From Silurus meridionalis (lineage: Eukaryota; Chordata; Actinopteri; Siluriformes; Siluridae), in assembly GCF_014805685.1 (NCBI RefSeq), contig NC_060893.1, positions 12,149,773 to 12,213,772 on the forward strand: a stretch of DNA of 64,000 bases. Reading direction: 5' to 3'. The notes beneath the pieces were generated by a model, which saw only the letters and a list, made by a program, of their open reading frames with translations, made no database searches and was not told the origin of the DNA. A program made the position numbers and the translations under genes. This document shows positions 1 to 12,478 of this stretch, piece by piece. The number at the start of each line of letters is the position of its first letter. The first letter of the stretch is position 1.

Positions 1-80
1 GCATTATCCCTAACCTATGTTTTTATTTGACCAGCCCTTATAAATTGAACAAATAAAAATCGGTGGGTGTGTGGTTGTAC

Positions 81-3000
81 CTTCAGATTTCCTTTGGTAG
101 TGAATGCACGTCCACAAAGAGTGCATGCAAAAGGCTTCTCTCCAGTGTGAGTTCTCTCATGAATTTGCAGAGCACTAGAAGAAGAGAACGTTTTCCCACA
201 AGTGCGGCAGAAATGCTGCTTGAAGGTTTTCCTGGATGGAGCAGGTGGTACTGAAAGATCTGTCAGTGAGGGTGCTGAGGAGGTCATCATACCCAAGACT
301 GTATCTTTGCAATCTTTATTTAAGATGTTGTTGTCTTCCATCTTTATTTTTGAGCAAACTAAGTGTCTCATAGAGGGATGTGGTGATTTTAGTGAAGAAG
401 CAATATTCTCGCTGGCTTGTTCAGATAACTGTAAAGGTAGATTGTGCAACTGGTGTGTGAGCATGTGCTGTTTTAGGTTCCCTTTGGTTGAAAACCCCCT
501 GTTACATGCATGGCATCTGAATGGTCGCTCTTTGGTGTGACTGCGATAGTGAATGTCCAAGGCACTCTGACAGGCAAATGTTTTGTTGCAGACATCACAT
601 GCATTGTTCTTAGAGGTTCCCTGTTCACCGGAAGGAAACTTGATGGTCATTCCTCCTTTTAGGGTATCAGTAGATGTTGAACTAAATATCAAACTTGGCA
701 GTCCTGTACTAGTTAGCTCTGAATTTAATGTTTTCTGGTAAGTCTCGCCTGTATATTTTCTAATATTGTCCAGTAAAATCTTTTCAGAGAAAGAGTTCAA
801 AGAATACACAATTTCAGGACAAGCAGGGCTGTTAGATTGTTGGTTAGTATGGTCATTGTATGACTTGAGAGACAAATGATCTTCCTCTATTGACACATTC
901 TCTAACTTGCCATTTAGTAAATCCTTCTGTTGCATATTTTTCTCTGCTTCAGAGGTCATAGCATGTGATGATATAATAAATGAACATTGACTGTCCTGGG
1001 AAAATGCTGCATCTTTAGAGGCTGGAAAACTGTTTTCTATATCCATGTATTCATCTGAAAGGTTCTCTTCTATGTTCTTCTCTTCTACTGAGCATGTATC
1101 AGGCTCTACCGATTCGTGGCAACTTTCTGGTTGTGTAACACTAGTTATTTGTTGAACCATGTGCGTATGTATGTGCTTTTGTAAAACCATGGCATTTGTA
1201 TACTTTTCTTGGCAAATAGGGCATGAATGCTGCACATTCAAAGGTAGCATGGCACAATGAATGCTGTAGTGTGTTTTAAGGTTGCCTTTGGTCGTGAAAG
1301 CTCGTCCACATATCTTGCACTTGAATGGTCTCTCGCCGGTATGTGTGCGGTAGTGCATTTTAAGGGCACTCTGACAACTTAATACACGATGACAGATCAT
1401 ACACTCATTGGAGTCTGTGGTTTTCTTATCTATTTTCTCGACCAATTGCTGCAGCTTGGTTGTTTCTGAAGTGTCCACACAATCTAGTAAACCCCCAAAT
1501 GGATATTTTGGTTTGATATCCTCAAGTTGCAGTGGGATTGATGAATTTGTAGGGTTAAAAGCATTGCCACTAGTGTTGTGTTCTTCTGAACCACGTCCAG
1601 ATGAACTCAGGTATTTTATTTCTTGATATTTTCCATTTAAATTTGTATAATGATCATTGCTGAAATCCTCTTTATTGTTGTTTTCGCTTTCAAACATCTC
1701 GAACCCATTTGAAGCACTAGCGCCAGGACTATTGGGTATGCCAACTGATAACACTTGTGCCTCTCTTTTAATTATGCTTGGAAGACTTGGCAAAGATGAA
1801 GTTAACAACAAACCAGGTAGGCTGGTCACAGATGGTTTACTGTCTAACCACTTGGATGCACGCTTATCTGGCAGCATGGACATACCATATGGGATGCCAG
1901 TACTTGTTGGAACATTGTCTAAGTGCTCTGGAACTGGATAAGGATTCATTTTTATGTTTGGATATTTTTCTTTATGACGTTGAAAGTGAACTTTAAGGTT
2001 TCCCCGTGTTGAAAACCGATTCCCACATATGTTACATTTGTATGGTCTCTCTCCTGTGTGGGATCGTAGATGTATCTGTAAAGCACTGTCACTTCCAAAT
2101 ACCTTGGCACAAAATCTGCATTTGTGTTTAAACAAACCATCATCAAAAGCACTTTTGTGTCCAAATGAAGTCATATTGGGCATTTTGCCCGTCCTTTGCT
2201 GAGCTAAAGCAGTCAAGGCATTCAAGTCCTCCACAATTGCCTTAATCCTTGGCAATGAGTTTCCAAAGATGTAATTTCCAGTTGGACTCTGAGGTAGACT
2301 GAGATAATTTGTTAAATTGAGTGAGCTATCAGTTGAAACCTGGGAGAGTAAATGGCTTGTTCGACTCTGCTGTTCAGAAAATGTGTCATCATGGTCAGAC
2401 GTTTTTTTAGATGGATTTATGACAATTTGGCTTTTGTCTGTTTCTATCGTTTGAGTGATATCTGTGACACTTAAGAGTGGGGTATCATCGTTGCTGTATA
2501 ATACTGCGTTCTCAAGTTGTCTGACTTTGTTAATGCTGGCAGACTGATTCACAAGGCTTTGTGCTAGCCCTGCAGCTTCCACTAGCTGCTGGGAGAGGTG
2601 TGAGCTAAGTGTTATTAGGGGGCCGGTCTGAGATATCTCTGATGTACCTTGGCAGGTGCCGGAGGGTGCAGATGTGTCTGTATTATGGGCTGATAACAGT
2701 AATACGTTCTGTCGTATTTGCTCAATGAGCTTCAGCTGCTGCACCTGCTGTCGCTGCACAGCAACAAGTTGCTCAATCAAATTCATACTGGTCATGTTGC
2801 AATTGGTAGGACTACTGCTGTTAATCACTGCATTCAAACAAACATCCCGAGAGAACTGAGCCACCGCCACTTTTGTACTTTCTAAATTCTCAATGACGAC
2901 ATTGTTGCTGGTGGAGGACAATTTACTCAATTCAGGTAAAGAGTGTGCTTGAGGCAGAATTGTTAAGCTGGTAATGCATGTACTCTGCTTTTCTATATTG

Positions 3001-4374
3001 TTTTCATTATCTGATAAATAACCTGCATTGTCACTGTTGCTGTCAGTCACAGGTGATTTTCTGTTTTCTTCAAAAAATTTGTTGTATAATCCTTCATTAT
3101 CTTCAGTACTGATGCTGTTGTTTGCTTGGTCCTCCGCACTGTGTGTAGGTGAACTGAACGTGAAAGATGAAGACGGAGCGGTCGAACATCCATTTTCATT
3201 CACTATTAATACTGGCGGATTCTCAAAGCAACCCATTTGATGCTCATGGAGATCTGAGATGCCTAAAAACTCAGCGCAGCAATTCTCACACACATGGACA
3301 TCACAAGCCTGTGAGATGTTATTGTTTATGTGGCAGTCTGCATTATCTTTGGAGAACAAAATAAGAGAATTGTTAGATGAGCCAATAATCACAAATGAAA
3401 ATACTTTGGTTAAATGCAAATGTACACACAGCTACTAAAGAATAAAGAAGACAACACAATGAACATTATAGCAACGAAAAGCTTTGCATAATTGCTTTCA
3501 CAGAAATTCGTTCATTATCGTAAGAGTAATATCATTTTAAAAGTAGTCAAATAGTGTAGGTTCAGACAATAATATTAAAACAAATTAAAAATGTTAAAGT
3601 TACATCATTTTAAAGAAGCAATTCTCTTGATATTCTTTTTTTTTAATAATAAATATCCAAAACTAATATTTCTTTCTTTATATTTAGATAAAATTCAAAG
3701 CTTTAGGTCATGATTTTGATCATAATTTTAGTTTGACCAGTTCTTAAAAATATATGCTGTTACAAATTCATAGTCAAAATATTAAATTAAATTTTTTGTA
3801 ATATATTTCTTGTATCATTTTTTTAACAAAATAGAAGACAGTATTGTAACATGATTAAGATGAATACTCTTTTAAATAAATGTTCGTAAACATTAACTAA
3901 TGCAATATGCTGAAACATTCTGAAGGACACCTTCATGCAACTGAGTCATGCCATATATCAAAAACACACATTCCATGGCTGTCTCCTGAACAAAGTATCA
4001 GCTTGGACTATGAAAGCTACATTCTAAGTTGTCTTGTACTGTAGCTCCAGGAATGACGCCTAAACAACTACAAACTGTTTACAAACAGATCATTTTGGAT
4101 AGAGAGAGAGAGAGAGAGAGAGAGAGTGTGTTGTTAGTGCATTGTGATGCTCACTCTACCATATAACAATCCTTTGGGGAAACGAAGCTCTATGTTTTTA
4201 ATACCGTTAATACCGAATCGTGTAGGTCATTTTCAGCAATCGTACATTTTTCACATGTTTACATCATTTATTTGCTGCTGTTTGAGTCACGTGCTCGCTT
4301 TCCTGAGACTTACCTAGGTGTAGAGGAGGATCCATGTGGACACACTGTGGCTTCGCCTGTTTTCTCCGCGACAT
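81..4374 (-). CDS. sall1: SALL1-like spalt zinc-finger transcription factor (3' end outside window)
   Basis: Nuclear C2H2 zinc-finger repressor of the spalt family. Coding exons on the minus strand are 4314-4374 and 81-3346; the last exon is off the left edge. Exon 1 opens with [10 protein letters not shown], the conserved NuRD-recruiting N-terminus of SALL proteins, and ends in a GTAAGT donor; the split Asp codon joins exon 2 in phase. An in-frame ATG three codons upstream (4381-4383) could also start translation. In the joined protein (1109 aa so far) I see a C2HC finger at about 40-60, a Gln-rich dimerisation segment at about 210-237, finger pairs at about 430-478 and 937-985, a triplet at about 669-749, and a last pair from about 1067. 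The final finger is cut by the donor after GNLK, as in human SALL1. The linker [12 protein letters not shown] and the presence of all finger clusters favour SALL1 over SALL4; SALL3 is the main alternative. The RBL2/RPGRIP1L neighbourhood supports SALL1. Confidence 0.93.
3347..4313 (-). other. SALL1-like intron 1
   Basis: A 967-bp intron with donor GTAAGT directly after exon 1 and acceptor AG before exon 2. It is AT-rich and contains a short (GA)n run at about 4100-4127. I see no exon or transposon in it. Confidence 0.8.
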
Positions 4375-4760
4375 GCCGCTCATCTAACACTGTCCCAGTA
4401 ATTTCCCCTCTCCACCACTCACAATCACACTATCAGTACACGGATCTATAGTTTACTGTAGTCTTGCTTTTGTTGCTTAAATCCAGCTGCTTCACTGAAC
4501 ACATTTAGACTGTTAACCTGTATACTGCATGCCATCTAAACACACTTTTACACACTCTCACACTTTCCCACAGCTGCGTGATTAAACCCACAAGCAGACA
4601 TCATCAGAAATGTGTTCTTTGACATCTTGATGGGGGTAAAAAAACCCGCCTGCCCCCTTCCTATTGGTCAGTAGTACAGGGAGGCTGGGTTTGGGTGGAG
4701 TAAAGCAGCATGATTCAGAGATGAGAACTCAGGATCAAAACAATGCCATCACAGTACATC
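4375..4760 (-). promoter_or_regulatory. Probable SALL1-like promoter and 5' UTR
   Basis: This is the sequence directly upstream of the SALL1-like start. It is less AT-rich than the flanks and has an inverted CCAAT box (ATTGG at 4663-4667) about 290 bp from the start codon, next to a GC-rich patch. The transcription start cannot be placed by eye. Confidence 0.4.
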
Positions 4761-5199
4761 CTTTTAGGTGAAACCTTATACATTACTATTTTTCTCGCTG
4801 TAATTACCGTGTATCCAATTTAGATAACTTGCACGTCAAATGCACAGGTTTTCTGTAAAATGAGCTCTGAGCTCTGTAAAATCTGACTGACCAAAAGTTG
4901 TTAAATTTATTTTACTTGTAACTCAAATCACAGGATTAATATTTGAATGTCTTCGTTTTAATACGAATATTTGATTATATACATTAACACTTATCAAAAT
5001 CAATATTTTAGTATCACATCAAATACTAAAATATAAAATAAACGTTATTTAACAAAGATCATGGTGACACTTTCTGTAAGAAGAGAACAATTTTATACTG
5101 ATGGAAGAAGTTTATGGTTCAGTTTACGTTTGCCTGCAAAACTTCCACCACCAAAAAGGTTTTAGAACAAGCATTTGTTTAGGACGAAAGTCAAGTTAC

Positions 5200-5200
<1 letters not shown>

Positions 5201-5262
<62 letters not shown>
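5201..5262. repeat. (TTA)n microsatellite
   Basis: About 20 uninterrupted TTA/ATT triplets. The poly-leucine open frame across it is an artefact. Confidence 0.95.
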
Positions 5263-5264
<2 letters not shown>

Positions 5265-5948
5265 ACATTTAACTGTATGTAGTTAAAAGTATGATGTACT
5301 CTTCTTTACTAGATATTAGACATATTTTTGTGGTAAACCTTCCTGTGACATGCTGTCAAATTATTTATTTCAGAATTCTAACAATAACTCTGGTCAATAT
5401 CACCATACAGATTTAATTCTTTTTTGTATATAATAAGCCAGTGGGGTTTCTTTCTTTCCAGTTGTGGTTGATTTCTTAAAATGCTGCTCAACATTTTGTG
5501 CTTATGCTACATTTTCATAGTCATACCTCCCACTTTTATTTTTTTGCTTTTGCTAAGTTCATTGTTCTATTCAAACTGATTCACTTCAAAAAGCAATGAT
5601 TGACTATAACTGACTTACAAAGGAGGAGGTAACAATCTATCCTTAACTGAAACCAGTATTTTACAGGTTTTTATGTAGGTCAGGTATAGAATTATATTAA
5701 AGTGTATTTTGATGAATGAATGATGTTTTATGAAACAATACTGTCACACAAACAAATGCCTTCTTATCAGTCATCATCTTTTACTTTTGTAGACAGAGGT
5801 GTGTTGACCCAAACATACTATCTAATAGGTCTGGAATTTTCCTTTAGTCTTTGATGGGTATAAACATGATTATTACTGATGACTGGCTCTTCTGATTTAT
5901 TGTAGGTTCAGCACGCTGGTCAAAAACATAAATATATGGGCATGCATG

Positions 5949-5949
<1 letters not shown>

Positions 5950-6010
<61 letters not shown>

Positions 6011-6037
6011 TTTGTGGATGTGTGTTCGTGTATTTGT

Positions 6038-6084
<47 letters not shown>

Positions 6085-6121
6085 AGAAAGAAAAAGAAAA
6101 AGAGAAAGAAAAAGAGAAAGA
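5950..6121. repeat. Compound (GT)n-(GA)n-(GAAA)n microsatellite
   Basis: A GT run at about 5950-5994 followed by GA and GAAA-type purine runs. Long purine/pyrimidine and alternating purine-pyrimidine tracts; no coding meaning. Confidence 0.95.
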
Positions 6122-6870
6122 TGCAGAGCCAGGTGTATTTCACTACATCCTATGAGTCATCTTTTAGTCATTAGATATGATGGTCTCTGCTGAAGCACTG
6201 CTATGCCTTGCCCGAGGACCAAAACAACAAGCTGAATGTGCCAAAATGACACCTTTAGTTCCTATAAACAACCCCTGGATTCCAACTGTTTCTATTCCTG
6301 TCTGATAAATATACCCTGGAACTAGTATACATGCAGTCAACCTACCTCATACAAAATATTTTGCAGGCTAAAGATTTACTAATTTATATATCCTTTAATG
6401 CTTCATAAAATAAAGCCTGACAAAGTCACTGTGTGGTAATTATATTATTATTATATTACATACATTGATTCTTTAAAGCCTAATCCTTACCTTAGTTTGG
6501 ACTGTGCTTACATCAATATAACTGCAATTGTATAATTTTATTCCATGCAAAAGCATCAGATTACACAAGATGTGGTTTTCAAAAATGCTACAAATTAAAT
6601 AAAGACTTTTTATATTCAAAAGTTTTCCTTCCTTTTTCTAAAGCTAACTTTCTTTAGTTAGTTAGAGAAACTGTATCATTTTTTTCTCCTTGAAAAGTCA
6701 GTAATTTTAATTAACATTAATCTCTTCTTTTTTTTTTTCCTTTGTATTTTTTGAGAGCGAATTCAGATGTCACTCAACCATGGAGGCATGAAAGTGATGT
6801 CATATAGTCTAGCATCTGTTTGCATAAATGTAGTTTATATTTATGGTTTGTTAGGCATGTTTGGCAGGAC

Positions 6871-6941
6871 CCGAGCTTACGATGCAGTAAATCTGCCTAG
6901 TAAAGCTGCCAGTGAGACGAGCAGCTCTGAAGATTGGCAGG
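6871..6941 (+). other. Orphan exon-like segment
   Basis: An open 71-bp segment flanked by TTTGGCAG before it and GTAAAA after it. It reads TRAYDAVNLPSKAASETSSS followed by EDWQ. Codon-like composition is better than in its surroundings, but I recognise no family and no partner exon. It may be chance or a piece of a retrocopy. Confidence 0.2.
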
Positions 6942-7260
6942 TAAAAAAAAGGCAGAATAAATATTTCTTTAGTAAGTCCATGTATGTCATTCTTTGGCAT
7001 CTTTTACATTGTTGGAGAGCTTTTCCAATATTTCAACTTTTACTACATAACATATATTAGGTTTAGATCCAAAGAACACCAATAAGTCAGGAATTTATTT
7101 AATATATTTAATTTTCTTCTAAACAACAGACAAACTGCCAGAAAGTAAGTTTTAATTGTTTTTTGTTGTTGTTATTTTAAGTTTTCTCTCTAAAAAAAAC
7201 AGAGATTCACTGATAAAATTTATAATTAAAAGTTTTCTAATCAGAAGTGAATCATGTTAA

Positions 7261-7858
7261 ATCAGAATCAGAGTCAGGTTTATTGGCCAAGTGTGTTGAC
7301 ACACCCAAAGAATTTGGTTCCAGCTGTTGGTGACTTTCAAAAGTACAGACATAAATAACTACACATTTAGCTTGGACTATACAAGAAATAAACTATCCAA
7401 GGCAAAACAGACTATACGAGACAATACAGACAAAGTTTTAAATAGGACACAATATACAGAGTATTTAAAAGATCAATAATGTACATAAAGTTTGAGTGCA
7501 TGGTAGTGCAAATCACATTATTATGTGTAACGTAAGATAAATAGGTTACTTCAGAACTTTTGTATAATATACAGCAGCAGTAGTGTAGTAGTGATTGTTT
7601 TCTGGTTCTTGCATAGTACAAGTCTTGGAGAGTGGGTAGAGGAGCACCACTGATGATCTTTCCGCTGTTTTAACTGTTTGCTGCAGTCTGTGCCTGTCCT
7701 GAATTTTTTGCTGCTCCAAACCAGATAGTGATGGATGTACACAGGACATATTCAATGACTGCAGTGTAGAACTGCATCAACAGCTCCTGTGGCAGACCAT
7801 ACTTCCTTAATTGCCGGTGAAAGTACATCCTCTGCTGTAGAAGGCGAAGATGCATTAA
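7261..7858 (-). mobile_element. 5'-truncated LINE remnant (3' end of reverse-transcriptase ORF plus 3' tail)
   Basis: On the minus strand the segment at 7670-7855 reads RQLRKYGLPQELLMQFYTAV then SITIWFGAA, the typical C-terminal end of a fish non-LTR reverse-transcriptase ORF. It then frameshifts. The plus-strand stretch at 7261-7350 (GGTTTATTGGCCAAGTGTG) is a tail sequence I know from fish LINE copies. The copy is inactive: 5'-truncated and frameshifted. Confidence 0.75.
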
Positions 7859-8565
7859 GTATTAAAAAACCCTCAAAGAATGATTAGAATTTTTGCTCTC
7901 ATAAAATTTAAGTAACACATAACTTACAGTGACTTACAGTAACACATTTTCCTGACATGGTGATATATAAAATTTTAGCTTATGTTTTGCTAGCCAGGCC
8001 TCCTGCATGGCTAAGCTCATAACATCATAAAAGAAAAAAAACATTATTTTTATGTAATATTTTAGCCAACTTTTATATGTGCACTATGTATGGAATGTGG
8101 CTATGTTTGTAAATGCTTGCCTGTCTGCTTGCAGTTTCTCCTCTGATAAATTAACCAGATAGCATTGGATCAATCTGATTAAGTTTTATCATAAAATAAT
8201 AGTTAATTTCAGAGTATGAACTAGTAGCCATACTTAAAAATACAAATATTTATTACAAGGTGTAATTTTGCTTCACTCCCACTTGAAATCCAGGTTAATT
8301 ATTTATATTACAAAAATAATGCAAGTATAGAAATACTAGTAACAAGAAACATTTTTCTTTTTCAAATTCACACCAGAATAAATGCATTGTATGTTAGTCA
8401 GGACTGGGAGCAAAACTGATTAACAACAATTCAGTGCACTTCAAATGAATGGGCTGAGTGAGGTATGAAATCACAGCATGTAGTCATATTTCAGACAGTG
8501 ACCTCACACACTGACTAACACACTCAGATATGTGGGTCTTTCAAAGGGGATATGTTGGACCAACA

Positions 8566-8569
8566 GTAT

Positions 8570-8648
<79 letters not shown>
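8566..8648. repeat. (CA)n microsatellite
   Basis: A nearly perfect CA run of about 80 bp. Confidence 0.97.
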
Positions 8649-8865
8649 TAAAGGCTACATTTCCCAGAAGTACTGACTCACTAATAGTCAGACTTGTGAT
8701 GGCTTCTCATATTAAACTGAGCAACAGTGTTACTCATCAACTCAATCATCACCTTAACTGGTTTCTTTAAGATTAATAAAAGGAAGACTGACTTTTTAGG
8801 AATGAATTTTCTTTAGTCAAAATGTATGCTTATTGTTTTGTCTTAACCTTACTCTACACATATGT

Positions 8866-8869
<4 letters not shown>

Positions 8870-8953
<84 letters not shown>
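8870..8953. repeat. (TA)n microsatellite
   Basis: TATC units grading into a pure TA run. Confidence 0.97.
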
Positions 8954-8955
<2 letters not shown>

Positions 8956-9059
8956 TTCTGATTTTGATTCTGATTCCAATTCTGATATTGCATCTGTGGT
9001 ACTCTTCCTTAGCTTGAAACTATACTGTAGCTCACAGTAGCCCACTACTCTTTTTTATA

Positions 9060-10245
9060 CCTTCATGGTGTGACTGGTCAACTTTTTATCCCCCTGCAGT
9101 CTGCGGGTCTGCACATCTTTCTTATTCTTAAAAATCGGTACCAGCACACTCCTTTTCCATTCCTCAGGCATCTTCTCACCTTCCAGAATCTTGTTAAAAA
9201 ATCTAGTTATAAACTCCACTGATATCTCTCCTAAACATCACGCTTCTACTGGTAGTTCAGCTGGGCCGACCGACTTTCCTTATTCTTTTTTGAGTCCTCT
9301 CTCTCCTCCTCTTCTCCATCACCTCCAAAGCCATCCTACAGACCAACATCAAATGCTGTCTAGCTACACAGTACTCTTCCAACACCTTACAGTCTTCAAT
9401 CTTCTTCAGGTTGCATCTCCTGCGTTGAACATAATCCACCTGTGTGCACCTTCCTCCACTCTTATACGTCAAGCAATGCTCCTCCTTCTTCTTATAATAT
9501 GTATTTACCACTGCAATTTCCATGCTTTTATCAAACTCTACCACCATCTGCTCTTCCACATTCCTCTCCTTTAAGGCCTTACCTACCCATCACCTCCTCA
9601 TCACCTCCGTTCCCTTCACTATCATGCCCACTGAATCTGCCCCAATCACCACTTCACCACTACCACTTCATCTAATTCACTCTAGAATGATTCCTTCTCC
9701 TCCATCTCACAAGCATAAGCACTAATGACATTTATCGTCATACCTACAACTTCCAGCTTCACATTCATAACCCAGAAACTCTCTTCACCTCCACTACACT
9801 CTTAATGTACTCTTCATTCAGGATTACACCCACACAATTTCTCTTTCCATCCACACCATAATAGAACATTTCAAAACCACCTTCAATGTTCCTGGCTTTA
9901 CTATCCTTCCACTTGGTCTCCTGAACACACAACACACCTACCTTTTTGTCCTCTATCATATCAGCTAACTTTCTCCATTTAACACTTTATGTTCCCACCC
10001 GAACCTCTACTCTCCTACACTTCTCCTTTTCTCTGTTGTCTCTGTAGACGTCTTCACCCTCTCCTTGTCGTCAATTTCCACCATTACCCTGTTGGCTAAC
10101 AATACCTGTGACAGTGGTTGGTAATCCAGGCCTCGACCGATCTGGTATTAAATTAAAGTTTGTATTCCGCATATTTGATTTGGCACGTTTTTACGCTGGA
10201 TGCCCTTCCTAACGCAACCCTCACCATTTATCCGGGCTTGGGACT
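9060..10245 (-). mobile_element. RTE-like LINE remnant (5' region, endonuclease and start of RT)
   Basis: Read on the minus strand, 10245-10120 is a 5' region familiar from fish RTE-type elements. At 9959-9765 there is an endonuclease start (VGVLCVQETKWKDSKARN, with the catalytic-type QET). At 9559-9257 comes the rest of the endonuclease (VNTYYKKKEEHCLTYKSGGR and TQVDY). At 9240-9060 there is an early RT segment (ITRFFNKILEGEKMPEEWKR). Frameshifts and an internal deletion make it dead. The loss of the 3' part is unusual, since LINEs normally lose the 5' end. Confidence 0.8.
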
Positions 10246-10296
10246 GGTACTAAGAGTGCATTAGCTTGTGCCATTGTTTAAAAAAAAAAAAAAAAT

Positions 10297-10366
<70 letters not shown>

Positions 10367-10505
10367 AATGGTAATGATATCACAGTGCAAATGGAATGAA
10401 AATATTTCTTCTATATTCACTTTAAAGATAATATTACAAGCAATCATTTCAGACAATGTTATAAACCATACTTTTCTAAATGATAGTAGCTTAAAAAAAA
10501 AAAAT

Positions 10506-10571
<66 letters not shown>

Positions 10572-10697
10572 AATGGTAATGATATCACAGTGCAAATGGA
10601 ATGAAAATATTTCTTCTATATTCACTTTAAAGATAATATTACAAGCAATCATTTCAGACAATGTTATAAACCATACTTTTCTAAATGATAGTAGCTT

Positions 10698-10784
<87 letters not shown>

Positions 10785-10790
10785 TTTTCT
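10297..10790. repeat. Tandem duplication of a ~205-bp unit carrying (AT)n tracts
   Basis: Two copies start at 10362 and 10567, an offset of 205 bp. Each has about 137 bp of unique sequence, then a poly(A) run, then an (AT)n tract. A third AT tract precedes the first copy. The unique parts look identical by eye, suggesting a recent duplication. Confidence 0.92.
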
Positions 10791-10837
10791 TTTCTGTATT
10801 ATTCCATGCTTATAGTAAAGACTTACACATCTTTTGT

Positions 10838-11023
10838 TCAGAACATGAACACAGAAATGCTCTTTGTTCGGGTTATGAAGATGATGGCAATGGCTATGTT
10901 ATACATAGTTAAGATGAATGAGATCATAATGATGTAAGGACCAGTAATGTAGAAAAGAAGCGATTTTAGTAAAACTGTTATTTTAAAAACAAAAGGGGCA
11001 AAAAGCTTCAAAAAGTTTACCAC
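10838..11023 (-). other. Small hydrophobic ORF, doubtful
   Basis: A 61-codon frame encoding a Phe/Ile/Leu-rich polypeptide with two stretches long enough to cross a membrane. It lies in AT-rich DNA, where such frames arise easily. I recognise no family and see no splice or promoter context, so it is probably not a gene. Confidence 0.1.
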
Positions 11024-11500
11024 TCCGAATAAAACATGTGCCTGCTGCAGCAGACAGAAAATTATTTAATATTTCGTAGGATTATGCCTTTTGTGGCATG
11101 TTGTTTTTTTTTCCATATATTAACCAACAGCAAATATGTTCTGTATCAATGTTTTTTTAAAACGTGTTTATTGCTGTATTGATTTATTATAAACAGTTCG
11201 ATACTTCTGATTGTACTTAATATAATATTAAACGTTAATACAACCATTCATCTATACTATTTTATTTTACAAAGAGGAGTAACGCAGTTGGATGTGTTTG
11301 CTTACATACACAGAATAAATCATGTTTTAGTCTGCTGTAGGTTTGTTGTGTACTCTAACCCAGTCGGGGATTTCTCCCTGCAGCTTAATCTCCTGCAAAC
11401 CCCACGCACCAGTGCTTTGAAAAACTGTGCCAAAAACAAATGATCCACTATATTTTCAGGTAGGTCTGCTGAAGAACTGATCCACAAGTGAAGAACAGGA

Positions 11501-11513
11501 CGCCATCTAGTGG
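11501..11513 (-). promoter_or_regulatory. CTCF-like motif between SALL1-like gene and RBL2
   Basis: The minus strand reads CCACTAGATGGCG, fitting the vertebrate CTCF core CCASYAGRKGGCR at every position. Similar sequences also occur inside fish interspersed repeats. Confidence 0.4.
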
Positions 11514-12130
11514 TGAAACACACAATGGAGGCGATTATCCCGAATTACAGTTGGATCCTGATGGACATTTAGCATAATGCAGTTTGTGGAGTTCACTTGC
11601 GCAGTAACTTTAATTTATTAAATGACAAATGAGAAAACTATAATACTATAACTCTATGTTAGCTGTACATACAAAGTCTGTGTAAGTCAAAGATAGAAAA
11701 GGCACTTACTAGAAATGGGACTGCTCTTTGACATGACACACATGAATTGTAATGATGGACAGAAAAAACAAACCATAAAAAGACATAATATTTTGTTTTA
11801 CATAGTTACATGCAGAACACAAGAATAATAAATTAATTTAAAACGTGTATACTCTTAACATGTCAGTTGCCTCTAACCAATATCTTTCCAACTAAAGTAA
11901 GAAAAATATCATGAATATATTAACTATATAAATCACAAAAACACATGGAAAAAAACACAGTTCAGCATATAAAAGAGTTCGCAATAATTTCTTAATGAAT
12001 TTAAGAAACCAGGAACTATTGTCACTGTACATATTAAACTTTTCTTTTATGAAAATAGTTTTTTAAAAGACAGTATAATGACAAACAAAGGCAAGATCTG
12101 CTCACAAATCCATTGTTCACTACATAATCC

Positions 12131-12478
12131 TTTTTCCTTACGTGTATGAAATTGATTTAAAGTGTATAATATTAGGTATGAAACTAAAAATGCCTACACG
12201 GCATTTGTGTATTTTGTAAATGGTATAAAAAGATCTGATAAGTGGTGCATTAATATGGAAAACATGATCTCACTGAAGCAAGAAGCTCTCACTGTAGAAG
12301 CTGTTAAATTGTGAGATTTGTTCCATGTTTTTCCATGCTCAGGTTTTGGTGAATGACTCTGACTGTTCTTTGTGCCTGATATGTTCACGTCCAGTGCATG
12401 TTTTTTGCATCTGACAAATTAATTTTCTTACATGATCATAAATCATGGGGTTTGTGGTCTGCTAGTTTGATGTATGCA
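12131..12478 (-). other. RBL2 3' UTR (extent uncertain)
   Basis: Sequence directly after the RBL2 stop codon on the minus strand. I see no strong AATAAA within the first few hundred bases, so the cleavage site is not placed. Nothing else is recognisable. Confidence 0.5.

Larger units (their letters stand above)
4761..12130. other. Intergenic spacer between SALL1-like gene and RBL2
   Basis: No convincing host gene. It holds microsatellites, two LINE remnants (7261-7858 and 9060-10245), a tandemly duplicated AT-rich block (10.36-10.79 kb) and a CTCF-like motif (11501-11513). The stretches 5300-5940, 6160-6720, 7860-8550 and 11540-12130 are AT-rich with nothing I can name. Confidence 0.7.

Noticed and set aside
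1408..1941. Plus-strand frames across the SALL1-like exon
   Set aside because: Antisense shadows of the conserved minus-strand reading frame.
5844..6155. Ser/Leu- and Lys/Glu-rich frames on both strands
   Set aside because: Microsatellite translations.
9191..9725. Plus-strand Ser/Pro/Leu-rich frames
   Set aside because: Antisense of the minus-strand RTE-like LINE endonuclease.
11320..11523. 67-codon minus-strand frame
   Set aside because: No family, no splice sites; overlaps a CTCF-like motif and looks non-coding.
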